Of a stretch of DNA of 64,000 bases, positions 1 through 10,497 are shown in pieces. The stretch comes from Telmatactis stephensoni (Eukaryota; Cnidaria; Anthozoa; Actiniaria; Isophelliidae). The stretch is taken from contig JALIZF010001872.1 in NCBI GenBank assembly GCA_029948255.1, positions 248,001 through 312,000 on the forward strand. The letters run 5' to 3'. Below the pieces are notes generated by a model. It ran no database searches. It saw only the letters and a program-made list of their open reading frames with translations, and had not been told where the DNA came from. Every line of letters begins with the position of its first letter. Within the stretch, counting starts at the first letter, position 1. Both the position numbers and the translations under genes were made by a program.

Positions 1-113
1 ATGTTTGTGGTGAAAATAATAGACCTTTTCTCCCAAGAGAAATATAATTTTTTGTCATTCAAAAACTTTCTATTGTATTACCCACAAACATGGCTGCCAT
101 GAAATCCCTTTAT
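1..113. mobile_element. MITE, truncated at window start (same family as 59845-59980)
   Basis: Shares with 59845-59980 the blocks ATGTTTG.GGT.AAAATAATAG and CCCACAAACATGGCTGCCAT. The remaining 113-645 shows no exon, only a short inverted AAGGGACTGG pair at 476-530. Confidence 0.55.
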
Positions 114-644
114 TACTGAGCATGGCAAAAGCTAATCTTATATACATGGAAAGTCACAAAATAAGAAATATTTGTCAGTTATGATCTTGTTTAACGCAAG
201 TCCCAATCAATGTTTGACCTTTTGTTTGTTTGTTTTGTTTGATTTGATCACTCTGACCTGGCTCGGCAAGTTGGTCGTACGTAGATCCCAAAACTTCCCC
301 TAACAACAAACCTGGGTCATTTTCTAAAACCAGTTCTGCACTTCTATAGCTATATATCGGAATGGTACTTACCATACTCGGAATCTGGAAATTTTCTTTT
401 GCTTAAAATACTTAAAATGCTATCGAAATTTACTGACAATCGAGTGTTCAGTCCGCCATGTTGTTCCTCGGCCAAAAGGGACTGGAAAGTGTAACACAGG
501 ATTACCGGTACACTCGCGTCCAGTCCCTTGAATTTTTCATTGAAAGCTTAGATTGCCGTTCATTATAATTATGCAAAAGCCCTTCATTCCTTATCTAATA
601 ACTTTTCGAAGTAACCTTCCGTCAATATTGAAATTATTTTTCAG

Positions 645-1114
645 AAACTTGCAGATGTCCTCCACGATTGTACACAAATTACTGGATTCACCCTCCATAT
701 ACAAGAAAAGACTCAAAAGGTGACGTTGGCGGCTTATTTACCGAAATTGTTTTCAAAATGGCAGAATGGGCTTGCGGTGACTGTACAAATGGTCACGGAA
801 AAACCACAGTTGACACTCAGTTCAATGGAAATGGAAAACCTGCTTTGAAAAATGATTACGAAGGAGTGCAATTCGACATCCACGACGTCCCGGAAATCAG
901 TTTTCCAATACCCGGGAACAAGTACATGACACACTTTATTGGTATCTATAGTTACTTCTACCTTGTAGAATCACCGGGGTTTGCATTTATCACGGTACTC
1001 GACCCCCCGGCTAATATGTCGTATTTGGTCATGCAGTCTATAGTGGATTGCTTCCCGATGTTTTTCATTGCTATCTGTCTGGCGTTTATTACTGGAGTTG
1101 CTATGTGGATTATT
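645..1114 (+). CDS. Gene A exon: ligand-domain lobe 1 and M1
   Basis: The exon starts after the acceptor at 643-644 and opens with the family motif ETCRCP, then LYTNYW and PPY. Conserved blocks WACGxCxNGH, a DxxxVPEISFP block and LVESPGFAF follow. A hydrophobic helix (M1, about PMFFIAICLAFITGVAMWII) ends the exon at a GTAAGT donor. The SFP and PGFAF blocks occupy the place of the 'DFS.P' region of glutamate receptor S1 lobes (family knowledge; alignment by eye). Confidence 0.85.
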
Positions 1115-2569
1115 GTAAGTAAAATAAATGTCTGGGAAACGATAGAATTTTAATACAACTTTTTTTCTAACACTGCACGCGTGCAAGATCGTCAGAGGGT
1201 CTCAATGGGGTTTACCTATAGCCGTAAAAGGGCCAAAAATTTAACCGTAAGCCGTAAAAATGCAGAAAAATTAACCGTTAGCCGAAATAAACAGTAAACC
1301 GTAATAGCTTTTCCAGCGTTCTAAACAATGCAAATTAATGTTTAACCATCAAGAACAATGGAAATTACTTATTAATTCACTTTAACAGTAATCGTAAGAA
1401 AGGCAAAATATTAATCGTTAACCGTAATATCCACCACCCCATTGAGACCCTCTCGTCAGAGCTGCACCATGTATCCACCTCTGCCACCATTACGCCCGAA
1501 CTGTGTTTTACAAAAAGAGTTTCAGGTGATGAGTTTCGTCATGTGTTCGGGTTTTAAAATAGGCATTAAATTTGACGTGCATTCAAAAAATAGCCATTTA
1601 AAAATTAACTGTTGTTTGAAAACAGAAGGCATGACAAGGAGTTTGAGACGCGTGTCACGTGATATGACACGACCGCCAATTATACTTGGGCGCACTGAAA
1701 TTTTTTTGGGAATTAGAGCGGTTTTCATATGAGTGGGAAACGCTACGGTTCGTACCGTGACTTTGTCAGTATTATACCGTAATTTTTATAGAGCGGTTTT
1801 CGTATGAGTGGGAAACTGACCGTACCGTACCGTGACCGTGTCAGTACCGTAATCGGTCGACAAAAACATTCGAAAATCCTGCCGTAACCGTACGGTCAGT
1901 TTCCCACTCATACGAAACCCCCCCCAAAACCATTCGAAAATTATGCGCCGTAACCGTGTCGTAACCGTACCGTGCGGTGACCGTACTGTTTCCCAGTCAT
2001 ATGGAAACCGCTCTATGAATACTTTGACCATGCATGCATTCATCACAACTAAAATGTCACATTTAGCTACACAAGATTTATATAAGGTCGCGAGTGAAGT
2101 TTCAAAAGTAAGTTTTTCCATCATTAACTGAACTTTCAACAGGCTGCGTTTGTTTGGAAGCTCCGACAGACGAAATATCCAACATTAATTTTGTTTAATT
2201 TTGCGTGTGCGCAAGCGTTTACTTCCTGATTCTTATGAAATTTCTCTTTCACTTGTTAGGAAATGAGAGCTAACCCAGAGCAGTTTCCTAAACCTTTCAC
2301 AAAAGGTGCGATGGATGGTTTTTGGTGGTCTTTTATCACCATGACGACCGTCGGGTAAGTGCGTTGTGGAGTTGTGCGAACAAAATTAGCAAAGAATGAC
2401 CAAACGAATGACGTCACATCAAAACAAGTCCATGGTTTAAACGCTAAGGATCATGCTCGTGGGAGGGGCGCAAATCAGGAACATTACAAAGAAAATTTAT
2501 ATAAAATTTGTTGCAAAATTGTTGTAAAATTTGCCGTGTAATTACTTTATCACGCCATCTTTGTGGCAA

Positions 2570-2616
<47 letters not shown>

Positions 2617-5600
2617 ATACATAAATACATAAATACATAAATACTATATAAATAAATAAATACATAAATAAATACATAAATTCGTTTTCAGAGAATGAAG
2701 AAAAGCGGTAACTACCATCGAATGCAATAAATATTGTTTATTAAACATCACTACAGCTTATATTTGGGAACCACACTATTTGAGATAAAACTTTTTTTAG
2801 CAAAGGAAATTTTGTCCACATTTTTACCGTTCACTCTAGACGATTCCATCCCCCCCCATGAACAAGCAGCCGTGACGCCATAATGAAATAGCGCAATTAG
2901 AGTGTTAAAATTTGGGGACATTTTAAGACCAACCAACCAACCAGAGAAATGAATATAATAACTTGTGTAAAGATTGAAATGCTCGGAAAAAATCCGAGCC
3001 CCAGTTCATTTTAAGACCCCCACTCTACGTACTAATATTTCTTGGAACTGAACGAAATAGATTTGTATTGGCTCCAAAATGCCTGAGAATTATGCTACCA
3101 TATTTTTGTTAAATTTCGAAGAAAAAAACACGAAGTATTTTATATACTGCACTAGATTACCGCTAATTATTATCTATTTCTATTGCTACTTACTTGACAG
3201 ATATGGAGATCGTGCACCCGTTACCTTCTTAGGTCGAGTGTTTGCAATATTTTGGACATTAGGTGGACTGGTCGTACTATCAGTTGTAATTGGCTCCATA
3301 AGTAGTGCTCTTTCAACAGTTTCACTGGATAATACTGTCCCATTGTATGGTACAAAGGTAAATCTATGAAGCAAAACAAAACTTTTATTCATTTATGTTT
3401 TATAACAGAGATAGGTCGCATGAAAACTTCGAAAAATAGTTTATAAAAGTGATATCAAACGATCACTTACGTTTCTGTACTGTGGTAGAGACACTTTGGA
3501 AGATGTAGAACACTGCACTCAAAAAGCAAGAGAAACACTCGCTTTGCTGTGTTGTATCATAGTTAATAGAGGGGGCTGGTTAGGAAGCCTTTTGTTATAT
3601 GTCTTTGTTCATTTTTTTCAACCGTGACCGTGCACAAATCTTTTATTTTTTCATTGTTTCGCCTTAATTGCCATGGTTGAGCAACTGAACTCAAATGTTT
3701 CTTTTCCGCTGCTTGTTCGATGTATTCTAGTTCAAAATTAATTATATTAGAATATTTCAATAAATAATCCAATAGACAACATTTCGGTTCATTCATATAG
3801 CCATTTTCTAATGAATTTAAACAAACTTTGTGCACGGTCAAGACCAGTTCAACATCCAGACTAGAACAAAGAAATGTAACAAAAGGCTTCCTAACCATTC
3901 CCCTCTATTAACTATGGTTGTATCCCACGGCATCTTTATATCACACGTTTCTAGAAGGATGCGTCAAGGAACGCCTGGTGGCTTTATGCCATTACCTGCC
4001 TTCCCCGAGGACTTATATTGCATAAAATAAATTGCCTCTATATCACAGTGCAGAGACATGCGCGCGCATTTTATATTGCTTAAAAAGCATGGTTTGCATT
4101 TCGCATGAAAGTAAAAATACCTATGGAAAACTTATACTTAGACGTTATATCACATGCAGTCCCGAAGAGGACTTCAGAGTGCGGCGCGGTCTACACAGGG
4201 CCTCTCCACCACTTTCTGCGCTATCTAGTCAAATTTCCTCTCTCCCCCCCTCCCCCCACTTAATTTTCAAGGTGCTCCGTGGTCCCTGCTAAGTCAATCA
4301 TTTGTTGTATGCCAACTTGGTTGGTATAATTCCACTGATAGCACTGACGAACGTTTTTTTAGGTCGCTACATTTCATAAATCTCCTGAACAAAAATTTGC
4401 CATCCTAAAGAATGCTGTGGTGAATAGAGGTAAAAATTCACCGATATATAAAACAGGAATCTCTGATTTTACTGCTTCTTCCCTCATGCATTGCTCGTTT
4501 CTATATGCGCAAGTACGAAAGTACTATACACAAGTAAATACGCAAGTACGCAAATACGCAAGTACCGACTTTCTATCATATGGAATCAAATGATTATACA
4601 ATGCTTTCTCATTGCAAACCACGGGATATCCAACTTATTGCGATTTAGCAGATTTTGATACAGGTATAACAAGTGACGGTGAGATCTTAAGAAATAAAAA
4701 GCAGTTTTCCGTGTTTGACCCAGCTCTCATCAAATACGGTTTTTGGCCAATCAAAGAGCGCGTACTATCCCAAATATTCTATAAATACCAATCAAGTGCA
4801 CTGCATAACTAATACGAAAAATATGGCACACGCGTTTGCTTCATTTTACTCACAGAACATAAATATACCAAAATTGAGCAAATCAAGAAGGCTTTAAAAG
4901 ATGGCGTTGCCAAGGGTACTATTATTGACACCTACGTGGCGGCTGAATACAAAGACATACTCTTGGACGACGATATCACCGTTAATCGTCTTATGAAAAA
5001 CTCGTTTGGATATGGTGTAGTACTTTCTGGGAAAGCCGTTCACCTTGAAAATCGTTGCAAAGACTATCTGAAGACATATCAACGGCAAATAACTCGCTTG
5101 ATTGAAGACCACACGAAAGAAATCGAGGTACGTACGTACGTAGCTCCCAATAATTGATTTCCCGTCTCCACACCATTGCGTGCAACAATAAATACGCGCA
5201 ACGTTGAAATTTCCCTATCCGTTCATCCGTTTACTTAGCCTCCTCCGCAGGCTACTCTTTCCTTTATTGGGATTCCTGTGGGATCTAACCGAAAGAGCGA
5301 AGACTGGAAGCAAGAATTTAGGAGGAGTAGCAACTCCTCCTGTTTCTTCTTTCACCCTTACCCCCTCCCCCCTTATCCTTTTTTGCTCGCCCCAGTCTTT
5401 CATCTTTGCAACAGGGAGCCCAAGAGAAAGAAATGGAGTTGCCTACGGAGGAGGCTACTGTTTTACTAGTTTCTTTTTTGTGTTTTACCGCGAACTGTTT
5501 ACACTAAATCCGCTGCTCCTTTTGTCTGCAGGGTCCTGCTGAACCTCCTTCTGTTCAGAAAAGTTCTGGGCTTTTTGACCCTAATTCCCCTTTGTTGCAT

Positions 5601-6298
5601 ATTGCATATATAGTAGCTGGCATTGGATTAGTAATTGCTACTAGTGCTGGACTATTTTGGGAATATAAAATAAATAGAAAGTCAACTAACAGCGCAGGTT
5701 AGTTCTGAATGTAACTCTCGAAAGAAAGTTTAGTATGGAAATTTTGATCCTTCTTTCCACCCTCCTTCCCTCCCTCGATTTCTCCCTAAACCTTCCTCCC
5801 TCCCTATCCTCCATGATTCCTCGCTCTCTTCCTTCCTTCCTTCCTTCTTTCCTTCCTTCCTTTCTTCCCTCCTCTTTCTTTCCTACTCTTCCTCCCTTCC
5901 TTCATTCCTTCCTTCCTTCTTCTTTCTCCCTTCCTTCTTTCCTTCCTTCCTTCTTCTCTTCCTTCCTACCTCTATGCCTCCCTCTCATCAACCTCCTCCA
6001 TCCCTCCTCCCTCTTCCCCTCCTTTCCTCTTCTCCAAGGAATTAAAACGTAAACCCACATCTTCTTGATTTTTAATTTTTCAGCTAAGTATGCTGTCGAA
6101 GAGAAAGAATCAATAATTAAGGAATTAACCACATTGCTCAATGAATTCCACACAAAAATGAAGGAGCTTGATAACAAAAGAAAGATAACATTTCTAAGAA
6201 AGAAACAAAGGCCAAACTCTTCAATCAAAAAGTATTCATTTTGGAGTCTGAATAATAATTCCTTTGAGCAAGAAATTTCTTACCATATCGATGTTTAA
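645..6298 (+). CDS. Gene A: iGluR-like K+ channel receptor, 3' part (5' end outside window)
   Basis: Seven exons join in frame: 645-1114, 2260-2354, 3201-3357, 4363-4429, 4856-5127, 5532-5697 and 6084-6298 (stop 6296-6298), all with GT-AG borders. The product is a ligand-domain first lobe, M1, pore loop with TMTTVGYGD, M3-like helix, second lobe, M4 and a basic tail. This is the topology of ionotropic glutamate receptors, with a K+-channel filter like that of bacterial GluR0. The first exon begins at phase 1 and matches the exon that follows the third FN3 in genes B, C and D, so SEA and FN3 exons are expected upstream of position 1. No frameshift or stop was seen. Ligand and function are inferred from architecture only. 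Confidence 0.85.
1196..1451. mobile_element. hAT-like MITE in gene A intron
   Basis: Ends AGGGTCTCAATGGGGT / ACCCCATTGAGACCCT, flanked by ATCGTCAG and CTCGTCAG, an 8-bp duplication with one mismatch. The inner part is AACCGTAAGCCGTAAA-type repeats. Eight-bp duplications suggest hAT. Confidence 0.6.
1714..2014. mobile_element. MITE in gene A intron with internal inverted copies
   Basis: AGAGCGGTTTTCATATGAGT at the left pairs with the right end ATATGGAAACCGCTCT. An extra copy of the end sits at 1792-1815 and inverted CCGTACCGTGACCGT runs fill the middle. Flanked by TA. Confidence 0.55.
2260..3357 (+). CDS. Gene A exons: pore loop, selectivity filter and M3-like helix
   Basis: Two exons, 2260-2354 (95 nt) and 3201-3357 (157 nt). 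They encode GFWWSFITMTTVG / YGDRAP followed by a hydrophobic helix ending in SISSALSTVSL. The intron splits the first Gly codon of the GYG filter. TVGYGD is the K+ channel signature. The 845-nt intron carries an (AAAT)n microsatellite and nothing else recognised. Confidence 0.88.
2570..2682. repeat. (AAAT)n / (ATAC)n microsatellite in gene A pore intron
   Basis: Uninterrupted AATA repeats then ATACATAA repeats. Intron 2355-3200 otherwise shows nothing coding. Confidence 0.9.
3558..3917. mobile_element. MITE in gene A intron (360 bp)
   Basis: ATAGTTAATAGAGGGGGCTG at the left is inverted at the right as CCCCTCTATTAACTAT, with about 38 matching bases including TTAGGAAGCCTTTTGTTA. No transposase frame. 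Confidence 0.6.
4363..5127 (+). CDS. Gene A exons: ligand-domain lobe 2
   Basis: Exons 4363-4429 (67 nt) and 4856-5127 (272 nt). The first supplies the strand VATFHKSPEQ. The second encodes a DTYVAAEY block and the conserved FGYGVVLSG turn, followed by a long helix with a single Cys (ENRCKDYLK). Both match lobe 2 (S2) of PBP-type receptors, where a 'YG....G' strand precedes the last helices. Frame is intact here, unlike C and D. Confidence 0.83.
5236..5458. mobile_element. MITE (family member 1 of 2) in gene A intron
   Basis: Ends TAGCCTCCTCCGCAGGC / GCCTACGGAGGAGGCTA. Matches 7170-7326 in its ends and in the GGGATTCCTG core. Confidence 0.65.
5532..6298 (+). CDS. Gene A exons: M4 helix and cytoplasmic tail
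   Basis: Exon 5532-5697 encodes a short linker and a hydrophobic helix (IAYIVAGIGLVIATSAGLFW), the M4 equivalent. Exon 6084-6298 encodes a helical, Lys/Glu-rich tail (EEKESIIKELTTLLNEFHTK) ending at TAA. The 386-nt intron between them holds a long CCTT polypyrimidine microsatellite. Confidence 0.8.
5740..6050. repeat. CCTT polypyrimidine microsatellite in the last intron of gene A
   Basis: Long CTTCCTTC tract with few purines just upstream of the final acceptor (6082-6083). Confidence 0.85.
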
Positions 6299-6741
6299 TA
6301 TTAAAAAAGCTGATAAAATCATTTTTATCTTCTATTTTAAATTCATATTCTTATTTGCATAAATAGGCCATGGTTTATATATGGCAGATAAAAAGGTTTT
6401 TCTATTATCAATTATGATAATGATCGTTATTTTTTATAGCAATATCATTATATTGTTACTATACGCATGTAGCCTTTTTACATGATTTTTACATAAAAAC
6501 TGACAATCCCATCATTAGAAATGACTTCTTTAATAAGATGGGAGCAGATCATCGCATCTGTGATTATCTACAAAGGGTTTCAATGCCTGATAATTGCAGT
6601 CCTATGACTATGAGCAAATGTTTCAAATCGAGGAACAGTCGAGTTTTTTTCTTTAATTGTCCTTTGGCTCGATGGCCTCGACGTCAAACTTTTGTTTGAA
6701 GTTGTTGGAGCAATGTTATTTTAACATCATCCATTAAATTC

Positions 6742-7110
6742 AGGCCCAGTCCACTCAGTTCACACGGAAACATTTCCGTCAGTTATGTAAATGGTAAAAG
6801 ACTAACAAGTTCACTTCGTTTTTGCCTGTACACACGAGGACAATGAAAACGCTGTGAAAACGACCTCATAGATCCTGGGTACTAATGAACATGCGCAAAC
6901 GTTTGTTTGTGCTGTTTAAAAAGGACTGGAAATGAGTCACATGGTCCAACGTTTCGAAAAGAAGTTTTTACGACTGGAAACGATAGATGAGCATACGTTT
7001 TCAAAATTAGTCACTATGAAAAGCGTTTTCAGTGAAAACAATCAGCGTTTTTAATTTGTATAAACGTTCCAAAAAATAAAATGAAGATGTTTCCATGTGG
7101 ACGGGGCCTC
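6742..7110. mobile_element. MITE-like element, intergenic A-B
   Basis: Left AGGCCCAGTCCACTCAGTTC and right GTGGACGGGGCCT are inverted (GGCCCC/AGTCCAC). Length 369 bp. Confidence 0.45.
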
Positions 7111-7169
7111 AGAGTAAAGCCTAGCTCACACTAGTGACATTTTTGCCTTTTGTTTTTGTTGTTGTTGCA

Positions 7170-7326
7170 TAGCCTCCTCCGCAGGCAACTACTTCTTCTG
7201 TTGGGATTCCTGTTTTTCTGGCCGGGGAAGAATGGGTCCCATTTAAGGTTTTTCCTTCTTCTCCAGTCTTTCTCGTTCGTTTTTATTCCAAAGGAAACCC
7301 AAAAGAATTGCCTGCGAAGAAGGTTA
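7170..7326. mobile_element. MITE (family member 2 of 2), intergenic A-B
   Basis: Ends TAGCCTCCTCCGCAGGC and GCCTGCGAAGAAGGTTA; shorter than 5236-5458. Confidence 0.6.
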
Positions 7327-7717
7327 TTTTTCACACCTTAACTTTTTGATAATATATATGCATGCCATATGTAGTATTTTGCTTGTGCTTATTATCTCGC
7401 TAAACCAGGCTTAAGTATATGATCAGTTGTGTAAGTACTATCCTATCACAAGAAAGTTCCATGACATTTCAATATATTTCGTGACTTCTAAAAATATCGC
7501 AAAAAATAATGTCGATTGAAATGGTTGAAAATATAATCTATTTAGTATAATGATACATGCAAGTCACGAAATTAGATTGTCTCGAAACTAAACATTCAAA
7601 CTCACTAAATAAGAATGTCATGTGATTTTGAAATATATAAAACAGGTGAAAATGAAACAATAAAATAAAGAATACATTTAAAATATAAGCTTTCCATTTT
7701 GTGTATGTGTTGATGGG

Positions 7718-7870
7718 TTGCATGTGACGTCACGGCAGCCATCTTGGATGAACTTCAACAAAAGATTTCTCATTTTTGTTTGTTCATCCAACATGGCTAC
7801 CGCTTCATTGTGGTTTCCTTCCCGAAAGGAAACCCAGCAATACATCGTTGAAACATGGCTGACGCTGACG
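7718..7870. mobile_element. Inverted-repeat element with YY1-like and CRE-like motifs
   Basis: Contains CATGTGACGTCACGGCAGCC followed by ATCTTGGATGAACTTC. A related copy in reverse is at 24298-24470. A CTCTCTTT polypyrimidine tract follows at 7880-7995. Confidence 0.5.
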
Positions 7871-9009
7871 CTAGCACTCATGCACTCTCTTTCTCCCACT
7901 TTCTCTTCCCTCTCTTTCTCTCTCTCCCTTCGTCCTCTCTCTCTCTTTCTCTCCCTCCCTCCGTCTCCTCTCTCTTTCTCTTCCTTCTATCGCTCTAGAT
8001 CTCCATTTTCAGTTTCAGTTCAGGGAGAATCCCATCTGACTTACATCCGCGCCAGTTTCAATTAACACACTATCGAAAAAATGGTCAAAATTCTACGTTT
8101 ATGAATTGCGACTTTTTCCCCATCGCCCCCTAAGCAATGTTGTCCACTAGTCAGATTCCAGGATGGGAAACTTTTCTCACCTCAAAATTGAATAGGTGGA
8201 GGGGGAATGACTGAATTCAACAAATTTAGTTACCAGTAAAGACAAATTTTGAAAGATACGTCATTTTCTTCCACAAATGTGTCCGGATTGGCGACGATTG
8301 TACGAATTGAAGTTGTCGTTTAGTAGGGGGTGACCTCTTGAATGTCTTGAAACACATGTAAATTAAACCCAAAAAATGATGTATCTAACTTATCAAAAAT
8401 AATGGGGAAAGTAATTCCCATTTATCATCCAAGCAATCGGAGTAAAACCCGCCGAGTAACCTTTTTCTCACGCCAATTCCTTTTAATAATACTGATATTT
8501 GTTATATGGCAGGCCGGTGCGAAGAAACAGGGAAAAATCTGATTGGTTCTCAGAGCGGTCGGAATCCTGCAGTCCGGACCGGCGTTCCGGACCGGCTTTG
8601 CTTTCCGGACCGGCACTGACACTTTTTAACGTTTCTTGGCTGTTTTCTCTCGATTTGTTTCGTTTAAAAAGCTAACAGTTGACATGGCTGAAAGATACAG
8701 CAAAAAATCACATGACCCTCATTTTAGAATATACTTTGGACATTTTTGTAAAGATAAAACGACTCGCCTATCGGCTCGGTCCGTACCTGCACGTAAAAAA
8801 GAACTCGACCAAATTAATATCCTTCTATCCGGACCTCACGCTCAGTCAATAACATATATTTATTTTTAGTACGCTTTAATTGGAGCCCAGCTCTGTTGCG
8901 TGTTCCTCATCTTTATAGTTTGCCATTTTTTAATTATTATTATTATTATTTTTATTCAATTATAGTGTATTTTTATATTTTAGGTGAAAGTTTTGTAAAT
9001 AAATAATTT

Positions 9010-9175
9010 GTAGTGTATTCTAAATCAATTTTCATGGCGCGGACTGTGTAGCGGCAGCCCAAGGCGCCATCCTATGCTCACAGTCTACCATGCATGTTAT
9101 ATGCTTTTGTAAAGCGCCTAGAGCAGATTCTGGATAGGCGCTATATACATTTTCATTATCATTATCATTTTCTAT
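9010..9175. mobile_element. LINE-like 3' tail, intergenic A-B
   Basis: The AAAGCGCCTAGAGCAGATTC and GATAGGCGCTATATAC segments end in an ATTATCATT microsatellite. That is the form of truncated retrotransposon 3' ends in cnidarian genomes (recollection). No reverse transcriptase frame is nearby. Confidence 0.4.
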
Positions 9176-10497
9176 TTTCAGCTGATGTTACAGGAGACAA
9201 TTTGCAACAGCGAATTTTCGCACAACGCCTCGACAATGTGGTCAAAATCGGAAATTTGCCTTGCAAGTTTTTGTCGTCACACCCAAATCTTGCAACTTGT
9301 TGCCGAAGCAAAAATTGGGCTAAAAATCGCCGTTTGCGTATGGTATTTTTCACGGCATCAACTGAGCGTTGCGTTGACAAGCAAATTTTATTTGACAATT
9401 ATTTTTTGCTCGTGTTAAGGGATTTGAAAGTTGTGTGCTCTATTCATTCTGATGAAGTAATTAAACGCGTCTGAGATAGCAATCTGAAAGCAATCAAAAC
9501 AAACGACCATCTCGCTTTTCAATTTAACTGTCTCATTATCAGCTGGTGGTACATGCAGTAAATATAAAGAAAATCGAAGTGGGGTCTCTAATATGTATAT
9601 CACTTAAACGAACCTGACTTTTTTAACTCAAAACCACAGATCAGATTCACAAATATTTGGTTCTCTGCAGGTATGTAAAATTTACACTTAATATTTGTGT
9701 TAATTTTCTTCTAATTTGTACTACAATATGTTTAAGTCTACGATTTCGAATGAACGTTTCGGAAACTTTAACCTGTAAAGCTATTATTCACAGCGAGCTT
9801 CATCTGGCACATTCCCATGTAAAATTTGTAGTTCTGTCAGTTACATTATTTCACACGGACATATTCAAGAGATATATTCCACTTCTTCCACCATCTTCCC
9901 AAGCGAATTCATGATTTCATTTTATTTTTCAAAAGTAAAAATAATCAAAAAACGATTAAAATGTAGACAATTCAAAAGATCATAAGTTGTCTAGGATCTC
10001 TCTTCTTCTATGGGTTTGAGTGGAATTCTGACACTTTTTTTTCAGACGAGATTGTTTTAAAAAAAAATTAGGTTAAAATAAAAAATGTTCTATAGCTTTG
10101 TATATCAGCAATAGCTCGTTTGCTTAACAGTAATTATGCATTTATGCACAGTATAGTTGTTAGCTATAATTACGGCGCTAACCAGCTAACTGTGGTCTGA
10201 AATTTAAGCCAAAAGCTTATGAAATTCCAGAGCCTCATCTTTGAATGTACTCAGTTTGGCTTTCATACAATTTTGATAAGAATTTTCCGGAATTGTTGTA
10301 TTTGTATCGTTCGTTCTTCTAAAATAATCAATAGCTTAACGAGATGCTTTGTGTTCTCAAATCACTCAAAGCTTCAGTATTTGTAATTTAGATTTACAGT
10401 TAAAAAGCAGTTAAATTATTTAGGTCAACTTGCAGATTACTAAGCTTTCCACACCGAAGTCATACTTGTTGGTAGATTTGACGCCGTTACCTACACC

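Larger units (their letters stand above)
6299..10497. other. Intergenic A-B: repeats only, no gene seen
   Basis: Apart from the elements listed at 6742, 7170, 7718 and 9010, it is AT-rich low-complexity DNA. The short frames here have no recognised domain and no consistent splice signals. The gene B start at 10498 has no clear TATA box. Confidence 0.6.

Noticed and set aside
2260..3357. Ordinary voltage-gated or inward-rectifier K+ channel
   Set aside because: The pore sits between two lobes of a PBP-type domain with an M4 after lobe 2, and no voltage sensor is present.
5735..6052. Ser/Leu/Pro-rich frame
   Set aside because: Polypyrimidine CCTT tract just before a real acceptor; composition only.
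8636..8869. 77-residue frame between A and B
   Set aside because: No recognised domain, and the flanks are repeats.
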